64,000 bases of DNA from CAZUXY01 sp964624235 (GTDB lineage Bacteria > Spirochaetota > UBA4802 > UBA5368). Below, in pieces: positions 14,737 to 22,827 of the stretch. The notes under the pieces are model-generated. The model did not search any database and was not told the origin of the DNA. It saw only the letters and a program-made list of their open reading frames with translations. Positions within the stretch are counted from its first letter, which is position 1. Every line of letters begins with the position of its first letter. The stretch lies in assembly GCA_964624235.1 (NCBI GenBank), contig CAZUXY010000020.1:1-64000 (forward strand). Reading direction: 5' to 3'. The position numbers and the translations under genes were made by a program.

Positions 14737-16104
14737 ATGATGAATATTCCTTTCCCGTTTGAGCCGCTGCTCTGTTTCGGTTGGTTGGGCATAATGCTTC
14801 TCGCAGGAATCATGCTTCGTGCATTTGTACCTTTTTTTCAGCGTTTTCTCTTTCCGAGTTGTTTAATAGGAGGGGTGCTGGGTCTGGTATTGCTTCATCT
14901 GGGCGTTATAAAGGTATCCGTATCCATGCTGGAGACCTTTGCGTATCACACTTTCATCATTTCCTTTATCTCGCTGGGTCTTACGCCGGATGAAAAAACC
15001 GACCAGTCATCGGGCGGCGGAAAGGACGTGGTCCGCGGAGGGATATGGATGGCGCTGATTGAAGGGGTTTCCTTCCCTTTGCAGGCCCTCATCGGCGGCA
15101 TCATAGTGCTTGTGTATAAACTAATAGGTCAGGATCTCTTTCCCACATTCGGGTTTCTGGTACCCCTGGGATTTACCGAGGGTCCGGGACAGGCCCTCTC
15201 AATCGGCAAGGTATGGGAGGGGTATGGCTTCCAGTATGCCGCCACCATAGGGCTGGCATTTGCCGCGGCGGGGTATTTCGCCGCTTTTTTCGTGGGTGTT
15301 CCGCTTTCAAACAACGGTATACGCAAGGGCCGGGCAATGCATGCTCCCAAAACTCTGCCCATGGATTTTCTGCGGGGTCTTGCGGGAAAATCGGATAATA
15401 AAGAATCGGCCGGGGAACAGACCATGCATTCCGGCAATGTGGACACCCTGGCCTTTCACGCGGCGATGGTGGGGCTGGTGTATATACTCACGTACGCCCT
15501 GATACAGTTCGTGGCCGGGATGATGGCGCCGAAGATGGCCGATATGCTCTGGGGATTTTTCTTCTTCGCGGGCTTGTTCATCGCCTTGCTGGTGAAATTC
15601 CTCATGAAAAAAATAGGTATAGTGCATATTATCGACCCCGGAGTTCAGCGCAGAATCACCGGATGGGCGGTGGACTTTCTGCTCGTCGCAACCGCCATGG
15701 CGATTCAACTGGTGGTGGTATGGGAGTATATCGTACCCGTATTGCTCATGGCCGTTATAAGCACTGTGCTGACCACAGCGGTCATTGTGTACCTGGGGAA
15801 CCGCATATGGTCGAACAACCTGGAGCGTACCGTGGCGATATTTGGCACCTGTACCGGAACAGTCTCAACGGGACTGCTGTTATTAAGGATCGTCGACCCG
15901 GATTTTAAAACCAAAACGGCGCTGGAGCTGGGGGTAATGAATATTTTTGTTTCACCGGTGATCCTCGGCACCATGCTGCTGGTAAGCGCACCCCTTTTGT
16001 GGAACTGGAGCATGGAACTGACCCTGGGGGTTTTTCTTGCCCTTTTGGTGGTGTGCCTGGCGCTTATCAAGATTCTTAATATGTGGGGTCCCAAAAGAGT
16101 GTAG
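14737..16104 (+). CDS. gltS: Sodium/glutamate symporter family protein (ESS family)
   Basis: A 455-residue integral membrane protein with about ten to twelve hydrophobic segments. The two pore-loop regions of the ESS family are visible: VPLGFTEGPGQALSIG in the first half and FGTCTGTVSTGLLLLRI with VDPDF in the second. The family imports glutamate with sodium ions. The protein is longer than E. coli GltS (401) through a larger central loop (about residues 195-235, Lys/Ser-rich), so substrate range could differ. GGAGG lies seven bases before the ATG pair (14737, with MM). It stands alone as a single-gene unit. Confidence 0.88.
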   Translation: MMNIPFPFEPLLCFGWLGIMLLAGIMLRAFVPFFQRFLFPSCLIGGVLGLVLLHLGVIKVSVSMLETFAYHTFIISFISLGLTPDEKTDQSSGGGKDVVRGGIWMALIEGVSFPLQALIGGIIVLVYKLIGQDLFPTFGFLVPLGFTEGPGQALSIGKVWEGYGFQYAATIGLAFAAAGYFAAFFVGVPLSNNGIRKGRAMHAPKTLPMDFLRGLAGKSDNKESAGEQTMHSGNVDTLAFHAAMVGLVYILTYALIQFVAGMMAPKMADMLWGFFFFAGLFIALLVKFLMKKIGIVHIIDPGVQRRITGWAVDFLLVATAMAIQLVVVWEYIVPVLLMAVISTVLTTAVIVYLGNRIWSNNLERTVAIFGTCTGTVSTGLLLLRIVDPDFKTKTALELGVMNIFVSPVILGTMLLVSAPLLWNWSMELTLGVFLALLVVCLALIKILNMWGPKRV

Positions 16105-16112
16105 CATTCGAT

Positions 16113-16190
16113 GGTACCGCGAAGGGTATGGATTCGTCATTACAGGGGAATGCGGTCGTCCCGGCCCCCGGCATACCTTTCCGCGGCACC
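16113..16190 (+). repeat. Long imperfect inverted repeat after gltS
   Basis: GGTACCGCGAAGGGTATG (16113-16130) is nearly the reverse complement of CATACCTTTCCGCGGCACC (16172-16190). The 41-base loop includes a GC-rich CCCGGCCCCCGG. It lies directly after the gltS stop and may act as terminator or 3' stabiliser; there is no T-tract at the arm end. Confidence 0.5.
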
Positions 16191-16247
16191 TGTAAACGGT
16201 GATTGTTAACAGGATTCGCGGTCCACTGTCATTTTTCTTATTTTTTA

Positions 16248-16276
16248 TTGACAAAATTTGACCCAAAGCATAGCGT
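16248..16276 (+). promoter_or_regulatory. Possible promoter of rplM-rpsI
   Basis: A perfect TTGACA (16248-16253) is followed after 16-17 bases by ATAGCGT, a poor -10 match. It leaves a leader of about 115 bases before rplM. The region 16191-16392 has no other feature that I can support. Confidence 0.35.
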
Positions 16277-16392
16277 TGCTCTCTAACTGTTTGAACCCCA
16301 ATCAGCGGTTGAGATTTACCTTTAACGAAAATTGTTGATTTATTTTAGACGAGTGCAATCTGCAACGGTATAAACGGTTCCAGAGGATTACT

Positions 16393-16836
16393 ATGAGTAT
16401 CAGACAAAAAACGTATTCGATTAAAGCATCTGAAATTGAAAAAAAATGGTACCTTGTAGATGCAGAAAACAAGGTGCTGGGAAGGCTTGCCACCGAGATA
16501 GCAACGCTTCTCAGAGGAAAGCATAAGCCTGTGTTTACCCCTCATATGGATATGGGTGACAATGTGGTCGTGATAAACGCCGAGAAAGTACTGTTGACCG
16601 GGAAAAAAGCGGAGGACAAGGAATACTTCAGCCACAGCCAGTACCCGGGGGGTATAAAATTCACCAACATCAGGAAGATAATGAAAGAAAAGCCTGAATT
16701 CGTTATCGAACATGCCGTGAAGGGTATGTTGCCCAAAAGCCGGCTCGGCCGGCAGTTATTCAAAAACCTGAAAGTGTATTGTGGCGCGGTTCATCCGCAT
16801 CAGGCACAGAAACCTGAAATTCTGGACATTAAATAG
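16393..16836 (+). CDS. rplM: Large ribosomal subunit protein uL13
   Basis: At 147 residues it is of normal length. The family blocks WYLVDAENKVLGRLATEIA, LRGKHKPVFTPHMDMGD, NAEKVLLTGKKAEDKEYFSHS and the HAVKGMLPKSRLGRQLFKNL region are all present. It is an early assembly protein that binds 23S rRNA. It is followed by rpsI after 29 bases, the standard L13-S9 pair, with a terminator after rpsI. Confidence 0.98.
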   Translation: MSIRQKTYSIKASEIEKKWYLVDAENKVLGRLATEIATLLRGKHKPVFTPHMDMGDNVVVINAEKVLLTGKKAEDKEYFSHSQYPGGIKFTNIRKIMKEKPEFVIEHAVKGMLPKSRLGRQLFKNLKVYCGAVHPHQAQKPEILDIK

Positions 16837-16865
16837 AGCAATTTTTCACTCGAGGAGATACTTAA

Positions 16866-17258
16866 ATGGCGGAGCAATCATATTACGGTACGGGTCGAAG
16901 AAAATCTTCGATAGCGAGGGTATGGCTGAAACCCGGATCAGGTAAAATCAGCATCAATGACCAGGATATAGCCAAATATTTCAGAAGAAAGACCCTTGAG
17001 CTCATAGTGAGGCAACCCCTGGAGTTGCTGGGGGCGATAGGAAGCTTTGATGTTGCGGCCCTTGTCGACGGCGGCGGCTGGTCGGGCCAGGCCGGTGCGG
17101 TGAAAATGGGAATTGCCCGATGTCTGGACCAGGTAGAAGAAAAGAACCGTAAGATATTACGAGAAGCGGGTTTCCTGACGCGGGATTCGAGAATCGTGGA
17201 GCGTAAAAAATACGGTCGTAAAAAAGCGCGGAAACGGTTCCAGTTTTCCAAACGTTAA
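16866..17258 (+). CDS. rpsI: Small ribosomal subunit protein uS9
   Basis: A 130-residue S9: YYGTGRRKSSIARVWLKPG at the start, GGGWSGQAGAVKMGIARCL in the middle, and the C-terminal tail DSRIVERKKYGRKKARKRFQ ending FSKR, which reaches the P-site tRNA. It is paired with rplM. A GAGGAGATAC site precedes the ATG. Confidence 0.98.
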   Translation: MAEQSYYGTGRRKSSIARVWLKPGSGKISINDQDIAKYFRRKTLELIVRQPLELLGAIGSFDVAALVDGGGWSGQAGAVKMGIARCLDQVEEKNRKILREAGFLTRDSRIVERKKYGRKKARKRFQFSKR

Positions 17259-17300
17259 AACCGTCAGTTCAGTAGTTATTTTGTTGTGTAAAAGCAGGGG

Positions 17301-17334
17301 AGGGTGTCCGGGCAGCGTGGACATCCTCTTTTTG
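17301..17334 (+). terminator. Rho-independent terminator of rplM-rpsI
   Basis: AGGGTGTCC (17301-17309) pairs with GGACATCCT (17319-17327) around a 9-base loop (9 bp with one G-T), followed by CTCTTTTTG. It lies between rpsI and recX and shows that recX is separately transcribed; it also argues against a recX start at 17304. Confidence 0.85.
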
Positions 17335-17345
17335 TTTACCGGATA

Positions 17346-17972
17346 ATGATACAGGTAACGGATTGTACATGGAAAGAACTCTGCCAGGTGGTCAAACTTT
17401 CCACCGGGGAGACGTTTTACCTGAAGGCCGATTCGGCCCGCCTGTTCGGATTAGTCAGAGGAAAAGTTATTGACCGTGTGGAATATGACCAGCTAAAGGA
17501 AGAGTCTGACCGTTTTCTCTGCAAACGGAAGGCGCTGGACTATCTGGCCGTTCGCAACCGGTCTGCGCGGGAAGTGGACAATTACCTGACACGAAAAGGT
17601 TTTTCCGGGCAATATGTAATAGAAGCGATCAATGATCTTGTCGGGGAAGGCTATATTAATGATTTTGATTTCGCCGTGCGGTATATTCAGTACAAACGCG
17701 GCAGGAATATTGTAGGAAACAACCTGTTAAGGCGGGATTTACAGAAAAAAGGAATACGACGGGATCTTATCAACAAAGCTTTGAATGAAACATCTGAAGC
17801 CACCCACGGCGAAGAAAAAGTGTATGAGCTTGCGTGCTCAAAACTGAGAAAAATCAGTGGAAGTAAAAACCGTTTGCAGAAACTGGCTTTTTTCCTGTAC
17901 AACCGGGGATTCGATGGAGATGTAGTCCGTCGTGTGATTGAACGGATACAGCGCGACGTTGAAGCTTTGTGA
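17346..17972 (+). CDS. recX: Regulatory protein RecX
   Basis: RecX binds RecA filaments and limits recombination and SOS activity. The protein consists of repeated three-helix units: ALDYLAVRNRSAREVDNYL with GFSGQYVIEAINDLVGEGYI, then DFDFAVRYIQYKRGRNIVGN with LLRRDLQKKGIRRDLINKAL, then a third (LQKLAFFLYNRGFDGDVVRR). The first 60 residues are an extra beta-like domain, seen in longer RecX forms. ATG 17346 is chosen because the upstream start lies inside the rpsI terminator. alaS follows after about 100 bases, the usual recA-recX-alaS order, but recA is not here. Confidence 0.88.
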   Translation: MIQVTDCTWKELCQVVKLSTGETFYLKADSARLFGLVRGKVIDRVEYDQLKEESDRFLCKRKALDYLAVRNRSAREVDNYLTRKGFSGQYVIEAINDLVGEGYINDFDFAVRYIQYKRGRNIVGNNLLRRDLQKKGIRRDLINKALNETSEATHGEEKVYELACSKLRKISGSKNRLQKLAFFLYNRGFDGDVVRRVIERIQRDVEAL

Positions 17973-18072
17973 CACTGTCCCTGTTGATCATAAATGCCGG
18001 GATTGCCGGACCAGTCATGTCCGGGGGTGTAATAACAGCGTTGAAAACGAATGAGTAATTGAGGTACGGTAC

Positions 18073-20706
18073 ATGCTGAAAGTCAAAGATTTAAGGGATT
18101 CGTTCATCGGGTTTTTCAGCGAACGTGATCACAGGATTGTTCCTTCGAGTTCACTCATACCCAGGGACGATCCCACCCTGCTTTTCACCACGGCCGGCAT
18201 GGTGCAGTTTAAACAAATGTTTGCGGGTACGGTGAAGCTCGAATACACCCGGGCCGCTACCGTGCAAAAATGCCTGCGGACCAGTGATCTGGAGCGGGTG
18301 GGGAAAACCGCCCGGCACTGCACATTTTTCGAGATGCTTGGTAATTTTTCATTTGGAGATTATTTTAAAAAAGAAGCCATTGAATATGCCTGGGATTATT
18401 CCACCGGCGTTATAGGTTTTCCCCAGGAAAGCATTTGGATTTCGGTCTATGAGCAGGATGACGAGGCTTTCGAGCTTTGGAACCGGCATATCGGCATAGA
18501 CGCGAAGAAGATAGTCAAACTGGGCAAAGCGGACAACTTCTGGGGCCCGGCAGGGGACTCCGGCGCCTGCGGGCCCTGTTCCGAGCTTTATCTGGACCGG
18601 GGACCTGATTTCGGGTGCGGATCTCCCGACTGCAAGCCGGGCTGTGATTGCGAACGGTTCCTGGAATACTGGAACCTGGTATTTAACCAGTACTTTCAGG
18701 ATGTATCTGGAACACTTTCGCCGCTTCCCCAGACCGGTATCGATACCGGAATGGGTCTTGAGCGCCTTGCAACCCTCGTTCAGAACGTAAACAGTATCTA
18801 CGATACCGATGAATTGCGCTCCATGGTGGATTTTGTGTGCTCAGATGCGGGAGTGAAATACGAGGGAGATACCGTTTCGCCGATCCACGTACTTGTGGAG
18901 CATTCTAGAGCTCTCGCCTTTGCGATCTCCGACGGCGCGTATCCCTCAAACGAGGGCAGGGGATATGTGCTGCGCAGGATCCTGCGGCGTGCCCTCAGAT
19001 TCGGACGACAGATAGGAATTACAAAACCTTTTCTATATAAAATGATAGATCCCCTGGTGGAGAAAATGGGCCCTTATTATCCGGAGATTGTAAGCGGTAG
19101 CACCAACGTGAAACATCTCCTGGAAGGCGAAGAAAAGCGCTTCCTTGAAACTCTCGAGAACGGAATGGACCGCCTCGAAGAAATAATGAAATCGCTCAAG
19201 AAAAGAAAGGAAACCATCATATCGGGAAAGGATACATTTGTCCTTTATGATACCTTCGGGTTCCCGCTGGAGATGACGGTAGAGATAGCCCAGGAAAACG
19301 GACTGCATGTGGATGATGCGGGTTTTCAAAATGAGATGGAGATGCAGAGGGAGAGGGGGAAGCAGAGTTGGAAACTATCCGGGACCGGGGCCGAAAAGAT
19401 GATGGAAGAGCTTGCAAGGGATTCAGGCGAAACGGATTTCCTGGGGTATGAACATGAGAAAACCGATTCGGAAATAATCGCCCTTGCACTGGCCGATAAA
19501 AGGACCGATGTGCTCACCGAAGGGGAAAGCGGCCTTATTGTCACCGCGGCAACTACATTTTACGGAGAATCAGGCGGCCAGACAGGAGACCATGGTTATA
19601 TCAACAGCCCGGCAGGCGATATTTTCATGGTCACGGATACAAAAAAAACAAACAAAACCGTGATTCATCTGGGAAAAGTACTGAAGGGCAGGTTTGCAAG
19701 CGGAGGAAAGGTAAGCACCGAGTTTGATGTGGTAAGAAGAAACCTTACCCGGGCGAACCATACCGCTACCCATCTGCTGCAGGCGGCATTGAGAAATGTA
19801 CTGGGAGATCACGTGCGTCAGTCGGGCTCTCTGGTGGATCCCGAACGGCTGCGATTCGATTTCGCCCATTTTTCCCAGCTCGACAGGGAGCAGATTGAAG
19901 AAATAGAAAATATGGTTAACCAGTCTATCTGGCGTTCGTTTCCTGTATACACCGAAATACAGCCCATTGAACAGGCAATAAAGGGGGGCGCGATCGCCGT
20001 TTTTGATGAAAAATACGAAGACGTGGTGAGGGTGGTAAGTGTTCCGGGTATAAGCAGGGAACTTTGCGGCGGAACCCACGTGGACAATACAGGGAAAATC
20101 GGTGTATTTAAAATTTTGCGGGAAGTATCACCGGGTGCGGGGATGCGAAGGATAGAGGCGATTACCCTTAAGGGGATTCTGGACAAACTGAATTCTCATG
20201 CCGGGATAATAGCCACCCTTGCGGGAGAACTCAATGCGGCCGAGAGTGACCTGGTTAAAAGGGTCAGGGACCTGTTCGATCGAACCAGAAACCTTGAGAA
20301 GGAGATTGAAAAACGTAAAAAGGCGGGCATGTTGATGTCTGTTGATGAGATACTACAAAACCCGATGGCAGCGAAAGGGACTGCCATTATTGTTCATGAA
20401 TTCGATGGTGTTGATATCGAAGAATTGCGTCAATTGTCGGACGTTGTACGTTCAAGGGCACAGGATTCTGTGGTGTGCTTCGGTTCAAAAATCAATGACC
20501 GGGCGCTGTTGCTCTTCGCCGCAACAAGCCCTGCGGTTAAAAAGGGTATAGACTGCGGTGCGATGATAAAAGGTGTTTCAGGACTTATCAAGGGTGGAGG
20601 AGGAGGACGTAAAGACATGGCCCAGGCGGGCGGGAATAATCCGGGAGGGATTGCCGGGGCACTGAAAGAAGCGGTAAAAACCGCCAAAAAACTCCTGGGC
20701 GAATGA
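18073..20706 (+). CDS. alaS: Alanyl-tRNA synthetase
   Basis: The 877-residue enzyme has all four AlaRS parts. The class II aminoacylation domain includes FTTAGMVQFKQMFAG and RTSDLERVGKTARHCTFFEM (motif 2) and GRGYVLRRILRRALRFGR (motif 3). The editing domain carries the zinc motif HTATHLLQAALR and SRELCGGTHVDNTG. The C-terminal oligomerisation domain includes GGGGGRKDMAQAGG. A Cys-rich insertion (FGCGSPDCKPGCDCERF) sits in the catalytic domain, as in many bacterial AlaRS. A GAGGTACGGTAC site precedes the ATG. Confidence 0.98.
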   Translation: MLKVKDLRDSFIGFFSERDHRIVPSSSLIPRDDPTLLFTTAGMVQFKQMFAGTVKLEYTRAATVQKCLRTSDLERVGKTARHCTFFEMLGNFSFGDYFKKEAIEYAWDYSTGVIGFPQESIWISVYEQDDEAFELWNRHIGIDAKKIVKLGKADNFWGPAGDSGACGPCSELYLDRGPDFGCGSPDCKPGCDCERFLEYWNLVFNQYFQDVSGTLSPLPQTGIDTGMGLERLATLVQNVNSIYDTDELRSMVDFVCSDAGVKYEGDTVSPIHVLVEHSRALAFAISDGAYPSNEGRGYVLRRILRRALRFGRQIGITKPFLYKMIDPLVEKMGPYYPEIVSGSTNVKHLLEGEEKRFLETLENGMDRLEEIMKSLKKRKETIISGKDTFVLYDTFGFPLEMTVEIAQENGLHVDDAGFQNEMEMQRERGKQSWKLSGTGAEKMMEELARDSGETDFLGYEHEKTDSEIIALALADKRTDVLTEGESGLIVTAATTFYGESGGQTGDHGYINSPAGDIFMVTDTKKTNKTVIHLGKVLKGRFASGGKVSTEFDVVRRNLTRANHTATHLLQAALRNVLGDHVRQSGSLVDPERLRFDFAHFSQLDREQIEEIENMVNQSIWRSFPVYTEIQPIEQAIKGGAIAVFDEKYEDVVRVVSVPGISRELCGGTHVDNTGKIGVFKILREVSPGAGMRRIEAITLKGILDKLNSHAGIIATLAGELNAAESDLVKRVRDLFDRTRNLEKEIEKRKKAGMLMSVDEILQNPMAAKGTAIIVHEFDGVDIEELRQLSDVVRSRAQDSVVCFGSKINDRALLLFAATSPAVKKGIDCGAMIKGVSGLIKGGGGGRKDMAQAGGNNPGGIAGALKEAVKTAKKLLGE

Positions 20707-21069
20707 AGTGATGTTATACATAAAATACTGCAAGCGAACATTTTAATCATTCGGATAGCACCGTAATTTCTGACTTTTCTGAATTCCGCGGCAGTGGGTT
20801 ATTAAACCGTTTATCAGCGGTTGTTGTAACGATAATAACAATGGACCGTGTATAATGAATTTATGATCGGCATGCAATGCCCGGTGGGACAGAAAAACAA
20901 CATGTAGTTGCTTTGATATATCGGAACAATCTTTTCTATGTAATCCTGCCGCGTTTTTTGATTTACGGGTCCGTATTACCTCATAAAGTGCGGTTTTCCG
21001 CATAATGAAAAGATGAAAAATCTTTTGTACATCCCTCCTCTGAGCATATAACGTGAAAATAAAAAAAGA
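20707..21069 (+). other. Gene-free region between alaS and the receiver gene
   Basis: No coding frame is convincing: an 86-codon minus-strand frame exists but has no ribosome site and unlikely composition. A perfect TATAAT lies at 20851-20856 without a good -35. A small hairpin AACCG/CGGTT lies at 20805-20822. A small RNA is possible but not shown. Confidence 0.3.
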
Positions 21070-21099
21070 TTGAAAATCAATTGTTTGCCATACTATATT
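21070..21099 (+). promoter_or_regulatory. Candidate promoter of the receiver-glgC operon
   Basis: TTGAAA (21070-21075), 18-base spacer, TATATT (21094-21099), about 34 bases before the receiver ATG, with GGGAGGGAATT as the ribosome site. Confidence 0.5.
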
Positions 21100-21132
21100 T
21101 TAACAGGGATGACGAACAGGTGGGAGGGAATT

Positions 21133-21495
21133 ATGAGTAAAATACTGATAGTTGAGGATGAACAACATCAGAGGGAACTGTACTCCATGGAACTGCAGGA
21201 TGCCGGCTATGAGATAGACCAGGCGGTAAACGGCAAAGAGGCCGTGGAAAAAGTAAAAACAAATAAATACGACCTGGTAATACTCGATATCAGGATGCCG
21301 GAAATGGACGGTATTGAGGCGCTGGGGAAAATACTTTCCCGTGATAAAAAAATTCCCATAATCATTTATACCGCGTATTCAAATTACAAAAGCAACTTCA
21401 TGACGTGGACAGCTGATGCTTACATAACAAAATCGTCAAATCTGGATGAGTTAAAGGGCAAAATCGAGGAAATTCTCTCTTCCAGAATAAAATAA
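21133..21495 (+). CDS. CheY-like single-domain response regulator
   Basis: A 120-residue receiver domain with no output domain. ILIVEDEQHQRELY carries the acidic pocket, DLVILDIRMPEMDG has the phosphorylated Asp, IIYTAYSNYK has the conserved T, and ADAYITKSSNLDEL has the conserved Lys. It should act through protein contacts after phosphorylation by an unlinked kinase. ATG 21133 follows GGGAGGGAATT. The glgC start overlaps its stop by one base (TAATG), so it is strictly co-translated with a glycogen enzyme. Confidence 0.93.
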   Translation: MSKILIVEDEQHQRELYSMELQDAGYEIDQAVNGKEAVEKVKTNKYDLVILDIRMPEMDGIEALGKILSRDKKIPIIIYTAYSNYKSNFMTWTADAYITKSSNLDELKGKIEEILSSRIK

Positions 21496-22712
21496 TGAGT
21501 GATGAGTTCTATCGGAAAACACTCGTGTTTCTGCTTGCAGGCGGACAGGGTGAGCGCCTGTATCCTCTTACCAGGGACAGATCGAAGCCTGCGGTGCCTT
21601 TCGGCGGTATTTACAGGATAATTGATTTTTCTCTGAGTAATTGCCTTAATTCCGACCTAAAAAAAATCATTGTTCTTACGCAATATAAATCCCTATCCCT
21701 GGATCGGCATATTAAAAATGTCTGGAATATATTCCCGCGTGAACTCGGCAGTTTTATCGACGTTGTGCCGCCGCAGCAGCGTATTGCCGACACATGGTAC
21801 CTCGGTACCGCAGATGCAATTTTTCAGAACATCTATATTATCGAGATGGAAAAACCCGAATATGTCCTGATCCTCTCGGGCGATCATATCTACAAAATGG
21901 ATTACCGCAGACTCATACGCTACCACATTGAAAAGAATGCGGATATGACTATTGCCGCCATTGAAACACCTGTTGCCGAGGCCAAAAGGTTCGGAGTACT
22001 GGAGGTTGATGGAGAAAACAGAGTAACCGGATTCAGTGAAAAACCCGAGGAACCGAAACCAATCCCGGGGAAAGAACATTCGGCTTTCGTTTCCATGGGA
22101 ATTTATGTATTCAAGACGAGCCGACTGGTGCAATACATTTCCGACGACCACCGGATGGAAGGGGACAATGACTTCGGGAAGGATATAATACCCCGCATTT
22201 ATGCGGTTGAAAGGGTATTTGCGTATGACTATGTGCAGATCCAGGGTGAGGGTGCTTACTGGAGGGATATCGGTACACTGAAATCCTACTTCGACGCCAA
22301 TATGGATCTGGTTGCCGTAAGCCCTATGCTGAATCTGTATGACCGTTCCTGGCCGTTCCGCACGTATTTCGAACAGCACCCTCCGGCAAAAATGGTTTTT
22401 AATGATGAGACCCGTCGCGGTATGGCGCTGGAGTCAATGATATCCCATGGTGCGATCATCAGCGGTGCCGCGGTCAACCGATCGGTGATATCCCCGGGCG
22501 TGAGGGTTAACAGTTATGCCGATGTTCAGAATTCAATCGTCATGCATTCGGTCAACATCGGACGAAACAGCCGCATAAGAAATAGTATTATCGATAAATA
22601 CGTTAAGATCCCCGAAGGCGCGATCATAGGGTATGATATGGAAGACGATATGAAGAGGTTCACCGTCACACCTGAAGGGATCGTGGTAATCCCTAAAAGT
22701 TATACCTTCTGA
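21495..22712 (+). CDS. glgC: Glucose-1-phosphate adenylyltransferase (ADP-glucose pyrophosphorylase)
   Basis: The 405-residue protein forms ADP-glucose from ATP and glucose-1-phosphate, the committed step of bacterial glycogen synthesis. Seen are LLAGGQGERLYPLTRDRSKP (nucleotide-binding loop), FGGIYRIIDFSLSNCLNS, WYLGTADAIFQNI, LSGDHIYKMDY, FSEKP and the late block EGAYWRDIGTLKSYFDANMD, followed by a left-handed beta-helix tail (VNRSVISPGVRV, ADVQNSIVMHSV). It is translationally coupled to the receiver and followed by a GH57 enzyme. Confidence 0.97.
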   Translation: MSDEFYRKTLVFLLAGGQGERLYPLTRDRSKPAVPFGGIYRIIDFSLSNCLNSDLKKIIVLTQYKSLSLDRHIKNVWNIFPRELGSFIDVVPPQQRIADTWYLGTADAIFQNIYIIEMEKPEYVLILSGDHIYKMDYRRLIRYHIEKNADMTIAAIETPVAEAKRFGVLEVDGENRVTGFSEKPEEPKPIPGKEHSAFVSMGIYVFKTSRLVQYISDDHRMEGDNDFGKDIIPRIYAVERVFAYDYVQIQGEGAYWRDIGTLKSYFDANMDLVAVSPMLNLYDRSWPFRTYFEQHPPAKMVFNDETRRGMALESMISHGAIISGAAVNRSVISPGVRVNSYADVQNSIVMHSVNIGRNSRIRNSIIDKYVKIPEGAIIGYDMEDDMKRFTVTPEGIVVIPKSYTF

Positions 22713-22827
22713 TTGTCGGTTTTAAAATCAGGGAATGAGATTAACTCCGGTTATGGTCGGCTCTAAAGGGTTCGAGCCGGGAAAAGTCGGTTCCGGCGAT
22801 GTCCGGTCAAGTGATACGAGGTAAGAT

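Noticed and set aside
20743..21003. 86-codon minus-strand frame between alaS and the receiver gene
   Set aside because: No ribosome site, no recognisable domain, and His/Cys/Leu-rich composition typical of chance frames; kept only as a note in the intergenic entry.
21693..22379. 228-codon minus-strand frame inside glgC
   Set aside because: Fully opposite a strong glgC gene; composition fits an antisense shadow.
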